Below the pieces are notes generated by a model. The model was not told the origin of the DNA. It ran no database searches and worked only from the letters and a program-made list of their open reading frames with translations. A program made the translations under genes and the position numbers. From assembly GCA_046496815.1 (NCBI GenBank), contig JAWOGN010000226.1, forward strand, positions 1 to 10,694: a stretch of DNA of 10,694 nt, written 5' to 3'. Positions 1-5,763 of this stretch are shown one piece after another (the stretch's first letter is position 1; the number at the start of each line of letters is the position of its first letter). Origin of the DNA: JAWOGN01 sp046496815 (GTDB taxonomy: Bacteria > Desulfobacterota > DSM-4660 > Desulfatiglandales > Desulfatiglandaceae).

Positions 1-17
1 AGCCGGTGAGAATTATC

Positions 18-48
18 AAAAAGGCAACGCCTCCCGGGAGCCGCTTGC
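18..48 (-). terminator. Rho-independent terminator candidate for the 49-aa ORF
   Basis: Read on the minus strand, GCAA and TTGC arms close an imperfect GC-rich hairpin built around CTCCCGGGAG, followed directly by five T. The stem has a bulged G and a G-G mismatch, so it is not perfect. It lies about 20 bases after the stop of the small ORF at 70-219, where a terminator for that gene would be expected. Confidence 0.55.
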
Positions 49-69
49 AAGATCCTTTAACCTTCCATT

Positions 70-219
70 TTAATGTTGCCCATATTTCTGATCCAGCCGA
101 CTCCTGACGCAAGCCACCAACCTTTCCAGGTGCTCCTCTGTCAAATCTTGCAAGAAATCAAGGTCTGTATCCGTTTCAAGGAGTTTTTTAAGAATTTCGA
201 TCAGCTCTTTTTTTTTCAT
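70..219 (-). CDS. Small hypothetical protein, 49 aa
   Basis: An ATG at 219 opens 49 codons ending in TAA. The protein starts MKKKELIEILKKLLETD and ends LVACVRSRLDQKYGQH. It is leucine- and charge-rich, with no signal peptide or membrane segment, and looks like two or three short amphipathic helices, so a small cytosolic helical protein is likely. The regular heptad-like Leu/Ile spacing, the acidic centre (DTDLDFLQDL) and the terminator-like hairpin directly downstream argue for a real gene. The ribosome site is weak: GGGA lies about 13 bases upstream. From memory it resembles short uncharacterised proteins of sulfate-reducing delta-proteobacteria, but I cannot assign a family and propose no function. 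No partner gene is adjacent. Confidence 0.55.
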   Translation of the reverse strand: MKKKELIEILKKLLETDTDLDFLQDLTEEHLERLVACVRSRLDQKYGQH

Positions 220-769
220 GATTCAATGTCCCAAAACGCTTTGAATTTAAAGGGACGGTCGGCGATAGCGAGAACTCACGGCTACCAGGGCACTTTCACG
301 TTGCCCCCTCTATCCCGTCAACCTCAAACACCTCAACCGCCCCCAACCGAGTTGAAACATCGGCAAGAAGAGGAAATTTGCGCGGCCCCGCAAGACAGAA
401 CCCAACTGCGAATAGATAATCGAAAAATACACGTCCGTCAATTCCAAAGCGCTCAAAATGCGCGAAGTCTCTGCCGCCATCGGTCACAAACGCTTTTGTA
501 CTTTCCGGGCGGAATAAAATCGACCATTCATCTTTCGCTGGGCAGACCGGAGGACTAAAAATAAAAAAAGGTATCAATTTAGATTTTTGAAACACTGCGA
601 TAGGGGCAATCTGCCCCGGTTTTAAAGACCTTATCATTCCTTTCCAGGCCGAGGAACAGCAAACTGTCGGCATCGCAAATCGCTGTTTTCATCTGCGTTA
701 TTCGCCGGGTGTGCGTGCCTTTATTCCACCCGATAAAGCGCTGCGATTTCGGGACAGAGCTGCCGACAT
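220..769. other. About 550 bp without a convincing gene
   Basis: No ORF here has a family I recognise. On the minus strand from about 570 down to the stop at 296 there is an open stretch with a coding-like look (phrases such as FVTDGGRDFAHFERFGIDG, many GNN codons, acidic C-terminus). It has no plausible start at its upstream edge; the ATGs at 673 and 637 lead in through a non-protein-like segment. It could be a gene remnant or chance. A perfect 6-bp inverted repeat (GGGGCA/TGCCCC, 603-617) lies in the same region without a clear T tract. Confidence 0.3.
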
Positions 770-1489
770 TCACTTTTGAAAGAAGTCCCCGTCCTTGTGC
801 TCACCGGCCACTTTGGTTCCGTCGGGAAGGACAAAATAACCTTCTCCGACGAAATCGTTGTCTTTAAACCGACCGACATATTGCTTGCCGCTGGGGAAAG
901 TAAAGGTCCCCGCACCGTTTGCCTTATCATCCTTGAATTGACCCACATATTTCCTGCCGTCCGGGAAAGTCATTGATCCATAGCCATGACACTTGAATTC
1001 CTTGAACTGACCTGCGTACTTTCTCCCGTCAGGATATACAATTGTGCCATCGCCCTCGAGAACATTATCCTGAAATACCCCGGTGTACACCCTGCCGTCA
1101 GGCGCAATCAGAGAGCCTTGGCCATGCATGCGGCTATCCTCGAATTGACCCACGTATTTCATGCCGCTGGGGTAGACATATGTACCGTGCCCGTTCCAAA
1201 GATCGTTCTTGAATTGCCCGGTATATTCTCCCCCTTCAGGCGTTTTGACGCTCCCTTCCCCCTCACGCACCCAATCTTTGAAATCCCCTTCGTAGACAGC
1301 ACCGTCCGCAAAAACAAGTCTTCCCTTCCCATTCAACATGCCCTCCTTGAACTGACCGCTGTACTTTCTCCCGTCAGGGAACGCGTAAGTTCCGTGTCCG
1401 TTCTCGCAGTCACCCTGGATACATTCACCCAGCGCATGCGGGAGAGAAAAACAGAATATTAAAGAGAAGAAGATCAAAATTGTTTTCAT
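770..1489 (-). CDS. Exported MORN-repeat protein, nine repeats
   Basis: The 239-aa product starts MKTILIFFSLIFCFSLPHALG, a Sec-type signal peptide with probable cleavage after ALG. There is a Cys near the mature N-terminus, but Glu stands before it, so no lipobox. The rest is nine MORN units with a 23-residue period (NGxGTxxFPDGRKYxGQFKDx), the first preceded by CIQGDC, a Cys pair often seen in bacterial MORN proteins. A short tail DGDFFQK follows. MORN repeats form an extended beta-sheet and are associated with membrane or protein binding; no enzymatic domain is present, so a scaffold or binding role in the periplasm or at the surface is inferred. I chose ATG 1489 because GAGGTG (1499-1504) lies nine bases upstream; a GTG at 1501 overlaps that site. 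It is a single gene, divergent from the Mut7-C/dinB unit. Confidence 0.85.
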   Translation of the reverse strand: MKTILIFFSLIFCFSLPHALGECIQGDCENGHGTYAFPDGRKYSGQFKEGMLNGKGRLVFADGAVYEGDFKDWVREGEGSVKTPEGGEYTGQFKNDLWNGHGTYVYPSGMKYVGQFEDSRMHGQGSLIAPDGRVYTGVFQDNVLEGDGTIVYPDGRKYAGQFKEFKCHGYGSMTFPDGRKYVGQFKDDKANGAGTFTFPSGKQYVGRFKDNDFVGEGYFVLPDGTKVAGEHKDGDFFQK

Positions 1490-1498
1490 GTCAACAGG

Positions 1499-1504
1499 CA
1501 CCTC
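1499..1504 (-). promoter_or_regulatory. Ribosome binding site deciding the MORN gene start
   Basis: GAGGTG on the minus strand, nine bases before ATG 1489. The alternative GTG start at 1501 would sit inside this site, which favours the ATG and leaves a clean signal peptide N-terminus. Confidence 0.6.
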
Positions 1505-1650
1505 GGTTCTAACGTCTTTTGGAATTGCTTCGCATCTCTTTTTATTGTATTTTATTATATATAAACATGAAAATCAAATCTAAACTAAATCTCTCATATC
1601 CTATATTACTTTTTGATTGTCGGTTTTCATCCCGATAGCCGAATGAGGTC
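1502..1650. promoter_or_regulatory. AT-rich divergent intergenic region, likely promoters for the MORN gene and the Mut7-C/dinB unit
   Basis: About 150 bp separates two divergent genes and is the most AT-rich part of the window. A TATAAT hexamer reads on the minus strand at 1554-1559 and a TATATT on the plus strand at 1602-1607, but neither has a good -35 box at 16-18 bp. I see no CTGT-N8-ACAG LexA-type box ahead of the dinB unit. A promoter function is inferred from position and composition. Confidence 0.4.
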
Positions 1651-2415
1651 ATGCCAAAAGCGATACTCAGGTTCTATGAAGAGCTGAACGGTTTTCTACC
1701 CGGGAACAGGCGAAAAGCGGATACTGAAATAGTCATCCATGATAACAGATCGGTAAAAGATACGATCGATGCGATGGGAGTGCCCCACACCGAAATCGAC
1801 CTTATCCTGGTTAACGGGAAGTCTGTGGATTTCAATCATATCGTCCGTGGGGGAGATCGAATCAGCGTATATCCGGTTTTTGAAAGCCTCAATATCGAAA
1901 ATGTAACGCGTCTGCGGAAAATCCCGCTCCGCAAGACCCGATTCATCGCTGACACCGGTTTGGGAGAGGTGGTAAAGTTGATGAGGGTGCTTGGTTTCGA
2001 TGTCTGTTTTGATCCATCTCTATCCATCTATCACCGAACTCAGATTTCAAAAGAAGAAAACAGGATCATCTTAACCAAACGTCGGAGATTTTTTGCATTG
2101 GAGGACGTCACCCACGCAATCCGTGTACACCCGGGCTCACCGAGAGAACAGGTTCAGAGAATTTTGGACCTTCTGGACATCCAAAGCATTGCACGTCCTT
2201 TCTCAAGGTGCATTTTTTGTAACGGTTTGTTGGAGCCCCATTCAAAGCAGCCCATCCCGGTTGGGACCTCTCCAAAGTCACACGAATTCTGCAACGTCGA
2301 CATGTACTGCAAGACCTGCGGCCAAATCTATGGGAGCGAAACGTATTCCAGTCGGATGCAGAAGGCAGTGGAAGACTTGCTGTCCCCCAGTAAAACTCAA
2401 GAGTTCTCTAAATAA
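1651..2415 (+). CDS. Ubiquitin-like / Mut7-C RNase-domain protein with zinc ribbon
   Basis: The 254-aa protein has two parts. Residues 1-82 match the ubiquitin-like Ub-Mut7C domain (RFYEELNGFLPG, VKDTIDAMGVPHTEIDLILVNG, GDRISVYPVFESL), a ThiS/MoaD-like fold without a C-terminal GG. Residues 97-235 match Mut7-C, a PIN-fold RNase domain with a C-terminal zinc ribbon: FIADTGLGEVVKLMRVLGFD carries the first acidic residues (D101, D117), and C187/C190 with C220/C223 are the metal knuckles. The usual LLTRD motif reads ILTKRR here, so an acidic residue normally found in the nuclease site appears to be lost. Family role: probable RNA cleavage or processing in the cytosol; the substrate is unknown. 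ATG 1651 matches the family N-terminus; GAGG lies close upstream. The stop abuts the dinB start. Confidence 0.85.
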   Translation: MPKAILRFYEELNGFLPGNRRKADTEIVIHDNRSVKDTIDAMGVPHTEIDLILVNGKSVDFNHIVRGGDRISVYPVFESLNIENVTRLRKIPLRKTRFIADTGLGEVVKLMRVLGFDVCFDPSLSIYHRTQISKEENRIILTKRRRFFALEDVTHAIRVHPGSPREQVQRILDLLDIQSIARPFSRCIFCNGLLEPHSKQPIPVGTSPKSHEFCNVDMYCKTCGQIYGSETYSSRMQKAVEDLLSPSKTQEFSK

Positions 2416-3597
2416 ATGGCAGAGCAATTGAAACGGAGAGCCATTATACATTTGGATATGGATGCATTTTATCCGGCAGTCGAGGTTTTGGACACGCCTG
2501 AGTTGAAGGGAAAGCCTGTAATCGTGGGGGGTATTCGTGGAAGAGGCGTCGTGTCCTCCGCCTCTTATGAGGCGCGTGCGTATGGAGTCCATTCCGCACA
2601 GCCGATGATAACAGCCACGCGTCTGTGCCCCCACGGGATATTTCTATCGCCAAGGATGTCAAGATATAAAGAGATCTCCAATCAGGTATTTGAAATATTT
2701 CAACGTTTTACGCCACTGGTCGAGCCGCTGTCCATAGACGAGGCATTCCTTGACATCACAGGTTCCGTTCGTCTTTTCGGTCAACCTGCTGAAATTGCCA
2801 AAGTAATTAAAGCGGCAGTTCAGGAGGAGACCGGTTTGACCGTCTCAGCCGGGGTGGCCCCTTCCAAGTTTGTGGCAAAAATTGCATCAGATATGGGTAA
2901 ACCGGATGGGCTGACCGTTGTGCCGCATGATCAAGTGCGAGAGTTTCTGAATCCACTTCCCATCGAAAAGATGTGGGGAGTCGGCAAAACCACGCGGCGC
3001 GCATTGTCTCAACTCAATGTCCGTACGTTTGAGCATCTAAGCCGCCTGCCGGTTGAGACTTTGGAAAAAAAATTCGGCAAATATGGACTCAGGATGCATT
3101 TGTTATCCATGGGAATGGATGATAGGGATGTAATACCGGATTATAGGGCAAAATCGGTTGGCCACGAAGACACTTTTCCTGAGGATATTTTGGACTTAGC
3201 GCTCGCCAGAAAGGAACTATTGGCACTGGCGAACAAAGTGGCTCGACGGATGCGGATACACGGCGTTGCGGGTAAAACCATTACCCTGAAAGTGAAATAT
3301 AGCGATTTTGTCCAGGTTACCCGCTCTACCACATTCACCGAATCCACGGATGACGGGTCCGAGATATACAAAACCGCATGTCATCTTTTAAATAAAACAG
3401 CCTTTGGAAAAAAGGCCGCAAGGCTTCTGGGAATCTCCGTTTCCCAACTCAGTCAACCGGGCTCGGAGCGTCAGCGCTTCCTCTTTGAAGCTGACAAACA
3501 GAACCGGAAAAGGAAGAATTTGCATACTGCCCTGGATCATGTGCAGGAAAGATTTGGGGAAAAGAGTATTCGACCCGGCACGCTCCTGGAAGAATGA
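2416..3597 (+). CDS. dinB: DNA polymerase IV, Y-family translesion polymerase
   Basis: The 393-aa protein is full length for DinB. It extends primers past lesions or mismatched ends in the cytosol, without proofreading. The palm holds HLDMDAFYPAVE (D14 and steric-gate Y19) and LSIDEAFLD (D108, E109), which supply the catalytic carboxylates. A fingers segment with SYEARAYGV (50-58) follows the first motif. SAGVAPSKFVAKIASDMGKPDG (144-165) is the family signature, and MWGVGKTTRRAL begins the thumb helix-hairpin-helix. The little finger spans about 244-345. Near the C-terminus, QRFLF (353-357) fits the QxxLF beta-clamp pattern, followed by a basic helix typical of the long DinB form. Proline at position 20 replaces the usual Ala. 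The ATG directly follows the TAA of the Mut7-C gene with no Shine-Dalgarno of its own, so coupled translation is likely. No SOS box is visible. Confidence 0.95.
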   Translation: MAEQLKRRAIIHLDMDAFYPAVEVLDTPELKGKPVIVGGIRGRGVVSSASYEARAYGVHSAQPMITATRLCPHGIFLSPRMSRYKEISNQVFEIFQRFTPLVEPLSIDEAFLDITGSVRLFGQPAEIAKVIKAAVQEETGLTVSAGVAPSKFVAKIASDMGKPDGLTVVPHDQVREFLNPLPIEKMWGVGKTTRRALSQLNVRTFEHLSRLPVETLEKKFGKYGLRMHLLSMGMDDRDVIPDYRAKSVGHEDTFPEDILDLALARKELLALANKVARRMRIHGVAGKTITLKVKYSDFVQVTRSTTFTESTDDGSEIYKTACHLLNKTAFGKKAARLLGISVSQLSQPGSERQRFLFEADKQNRKRKNLHTALDHVQERFGEKSIRPGTLLEE

Positions 3598-3622
3598 CGC
3601 AGGTCGGGCAAGCGGTAATATG

Positions 3623-3665
3623 GGGGACACCCTGAAGCGCTGCGCTCACACCATAAGGAGTCCCC
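3623..3665. repeat. Imperfect palindrome at the convergent dinB/DMT junction
   Basis: GGGGAC at 3623-3628 pairs with GTCCCC at 3660-3665. After a mismatch the arms continue CC/GG, and an inner AGCGC/GCGCT hairpin sits at the tip. Neither side has a T tract, so it is not a classical terminator, though it may still stop or stabilise transcripts from both sides. The GGTGTCCCC/GGGGACACC edge is the sort of motif found in REP-like elements, which is inference. Confidence 0.45.
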
Positions 3666-3666
3666 G

Positions 3667-4599
3667 CTAAATGCCCCTCGGTGGAAACAAGGGCGCGTAT
3701 TTCCCTGTTTTCAAATTTACTATCAATATTCCAGAGACAATCAACAGCAGTGCAAGGAGGATCTCCAAGGTGATGGGTTCTCCAAGGACCATCCCACCCA
3801 GCAAAACCCCGGCGATCGGCATAAGGAAAATAAAGGAATGCAGCGAAACAGCCCCGTATTTCTGAAGCATGTTATTCCAAGCCACGAAACCGAATGATGC
3901 GGTCAGCACACCCTGATAAAAGAGCGAAATCAGAACTTCCGCATTCACATGGGCTATCATTTTGCTGTCCCATATGAATCCTGCTACAAAAAATAAGGGT
4001 ACTGAAAATATCATGGAATAAAGTACGGTTTGAAACGGGTCAAAATCATGAATAATCCTTTTTGTATAGACCGTATTACAGGCCCATAAAAAAGCGGCGA
4101 TAAGGATCATAAAATCCCCGGTTTGGACATCCGTGGTCACCCCTTTTTTCCCGAAAAACACCAAGGCCATTCCGGCAAACCCCATGAACAATCCCAGGGT
4201 CTTCCGTTTCGTAATCCGGTCCCCGGGGATGAAAAAATGGGCCAGGAACAGAACGAAAAACGGCTGAAGATTCACCAGAAGGGTCCCCCGGGATGCATTG
4301 GTTTTGCTGAGTCCAAAGTAGAGCAGGGCCATTTGTAAAGCAAAAAATGCCGATATGATAAGCAGTTGGTGGATTTGCCCCTTTTTTAAATCAAAAGACC
4401 GCTTTGTGATTTTGGCCCAGAGAGAAATAATGACGATGGCCATGCTGAAACGGAGCCCCGCTGTTGTGAATTGTCCCAACCCGGAGAGGCTGATTTTGAT
4501 CGCTACGGCATTGGCGCCAAAGACCATACACAGCAGGGAGGTAAAAATAGCAGTGGACAGCGAAAGGTCCTGATTATTCGGGGTCGTGGGGATGTCCAT
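3667..4599 (-). CDS. EamA/DMT-superfamily permease, ten TM segments
   Basis: The 310-aa protein has the inverted-duplicate EamA layout: repeat one about residues 17-149 and repeat two about 161-296, each with five hydrophobic helices. Family hallmarks are visible: FGANAVAIKISL in the first helix, ASRGTLLVNLQPFFVLFLAHF in the first repeat, and LTASFGFVAWNNMLQKYG and LGGMVLGEPIT in the second. It should be an inner-membrane exporter or exchanger of a small metabolite (amino acids, nucleobases or similar in characterised relatives); the substrate cannot be read from sequence. A basic tail follows the last helix. There is no Shine-Dalgarno before ATG 4599; the start context TGGTTTCTCATGGAC closely matches that of fabZ. 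It converges with dinB and appears to be monocistronic. A TATACT hexamer at 4660-4665 could be its -10 box, without a clear -35. Confidence 0.9.
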   Translation of the reverse strand: MDIPTTPNNQDLSLSTAIFTSLLCMVFGANAVAIKISLSGLGQFTTAGLRFSMAIVIISLWAKITKRSFDLKKGQIHQLLIISAFFALQMALLYFGLSKTNASRGTLLVNLQPFFVLFLAHFFIPGDRITKRKTLGLFMGFAGMALVFFGKKGVTTDVQTGDFMILIAAFLWACNTVYTKRIIHDFDPFQTVLYSMIFSVPLFFVAGFIWDSKMIAHVNAEVLISLFYQGVLTASFGFVAWNNMLQKYGAVSLHSFIFLMPIAGVLLGGMVLGEPITLEILLALLLIVSGILIVNLKTGKYAPLFPPRGI

Positions 4600-4918
4600 G
4601 AGAAACCATATTTAGCCGGTCACATTCTTTCTTTTGTTCGGTCCCGCTCCTCGGTCGACAGTATAACCTATGGCGCATGGTGGATCTGGAATCGCCGGCC
4701 ATGACGCTTTTACTTGCGGTTAAACGCGATCCCGTATTCCGTGGGCAATCACGATGATTTTTTGCTATTTCAGCATATGGTTTGCCGGTCAAATTCCCGT
4801 ATCGGCATGGCATGGAATACTCCGGGCGAACTCAATCACGCAAATTTAGTCACGATCGTACGGTTCTCTGATCAGGATAGGCTTGTCAAGTTTTCAGTTT
4901 CTGAGTCATCCCCCATAT
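4600..4918. other. Intergenic stretch, no gene seen
   Basis: About 320 bp between the DMT start and the rhodanese terminator. Short ORFs on both strands have no protein-like features. The stretch should hold the DMT promoter; the only candidate is a minus-strand TATACT at 4660-4665. Nothing else stands out. Confidence 0.4.
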
Positions 4919-4950
4919 AAAAAGGGCAAGAACTTCAACCGCTCCTGCCC
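4919..4950 (-). terminator. Rho-independent terminator of the rhodanese gene
   Basis: On the minus strand a 10-bp stem (GGGCAGGAGC with GTTCTTGCCC, two G-T pairs), a 7-base loop and then TTTTT. It starts 40 bases after the rhodanese stop codon. Confidence 0.85.
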
Positions 4951-4990
4951 TCCTCATGGGTTCTAAGTAACGGTATTTCCTGATGCGAAA

Positions 4991-5560
4991 TCAGGGAAGG
5001 TACATGTGCTCAGGATTGAGCTTGTAGGTCCACGGTGCACCGGAATTCCGCCATCCGTTGACGTAGCGCTTTCCATTGAAATAGCTGTTATCATCCTTGA
5101 CCATGTCCCCCTCGAAGCCGTCCAGCATGTTGTAAACATTCTTGAATCCCGCCTCTGCCAGCATGTTGGTCGCCACGGCACTGCGACCGCCGGACCGACA
5201 CATGATGTAAAGCGTGTCCGCGGTGCTGTATTTCCGTTTCATTTCATTCATGAAGTTGGGGTTCTTTTCCATGACCGGTTTCTTTTTCTCGGCATCCCAG
5301 GCATGCTTCAAAAACTCAATGGGAATATTCACCGTCATGGGCGCATGCCCCACGAAGATGTATTCCTCGGGGGTACGGACGTCAACAATATGTATTTTTT
5401 CAGGATGGACGTGCCAGTTTGCGAACGCTTCTTTTGCCGTGACGTAAAGCCCCAGGGTTGTTTGTTTTTTCTTTGGAATATTCGAATCCGCAAGCGCCGC
5501 CCATGTGAAGCAAAAAACCATCAGAGAAACCAAAACGAGAACAAATGATTTTCTTTTCAT
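4991..5560 (-). CDS. Exported single-domain rhodanese-like protein
   Basis: From ATG 5560 the product is 189 aa. Residues 1-24 are a Sec signal peptide (KRKS, then a hydrophobic core, cleavage after AALA). The mature part is one rhodanese domain: VDVRTPEEY (59-67), GHAPMTVNIPIEF (71-83), and the active loop CRSGGRS with C121 as the persulfide-carrying cysteine (CxxGxR). GFKNVYNMLDGFEGD follows, and the tail ends GWRNSGAPWTYKL. It is probably a periplasmic sulfur-transferase or sulfur carrier; donor and acceptor are unknown. The 24-residue stretch WDAEKKKPVMEKNPNFMNEMKRKY is a charged insertion between the first and second halves. The start was chosen because AAGGA lies eight bases upstream and it gives a proper signal peptide; the open frame extends upstream to 5716 but lacks both. 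It has its own promoter and terminator. Confidence 0.9.
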   Translation of the reverse strand: MKRKSFVLVLVSLMVFCFTWAALADSNIPKKKQTTLGLYVTAKEAFANWHVHPEKIHIVDVRTPEEYIFVGHAPMTVNIPIEFLKHAWDAEKKKPVMEKNPNFMNEMKRKYSTADTLYIMCRSGGRSAVATNMLAEAGFKNVYNMLDGFEGDMVKDDNSYFNGKRYVNGWRNSGAPWTYKLNPEHMYLP

Positions 5561-5663
5561 TTCTGCATCCTTCACTTTAGATAATAGATTTCGGGTTTGG
5601 ATCATCAACCATTGCCGACTCCGAGTTTGCAACCGCCCTCTAACACAGTTTAAATTAAAAGCA

Positions 5664-5692
5664 AATATAAATCTTATCGGTTCCCGTTTCAA
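5664..5692 (-). promoter_or_regulatory. Sigma70-type promoter of the rhodanese gene
   Basis: TTGAAA at 5687-5692 and TATATT at 5664-5669 on the minus strand are separated by exactly 17 bp. The implied transcript start is about 95 bases before ATG 5560. This makes the rhodanese independent of the ketosynthase gene upstream. Confidence 0.65.
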
Positions 5693-5724
5693 CTTCCGCC
5701 GGGGCTGCTGCGTCATTTGACATC

Positions 5725-5755
5725 ACGTGTTCGACATCCTGAAATCCCAACACGT
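5725..5755. repeat. 7-bp inverted repeat after the ketosynthase gene
   Basis: ACGTGTT (5725-5731) and AACACGT (5749-5755) are perfect arms around 17 bases. It lies just past the ketosynthase stop with no T tract. It could be a weak transcript-end hairpin or a protein site upstream of the rhodanese promoter. Confidence 0.35.
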
Positions 5756-5763
5756 CGTTATTC

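Noticed and set aside
73..558. 161-codon plus-strand ORF
   Set aside because: Proline- and glutamine-rich with no family pattern; it runs antisense to the more protein-like small ORF and remnant on the minus strand.
603..617. GGGGCA-ATC-TGCCCC hairpin as a terminator
   Set aside because: A perfect stem of six, but no T run follows on either strand and no gene ends next to it.
579..773. Minus-strand ORF whose GTG overlaps the MORN stop (GTGA)
   Set aside because: The overlap hints at coupling, but the 64-residue product has no recognisable features and no ribosome site of note.
986..1462. 158-codon plus-strand ORF opposite the MORN gene
   Set aside because: Its apparent repeats are the antisense shadow of the 69-bp MORN repeats.
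770..1489. CRISPR-like regular repeat
   Set aside because: The 69-bp period is coding and in frame with 23-residue MORN units; there are no spacers.
4991..5716. Longer rhodanese start giving 241 aa
   Set aside because: The extra 52 residues would bury the signal peptide and have no ribosome site, while ATG 5560 has both; the promoter at 5664-5692 also falls inside the extension.
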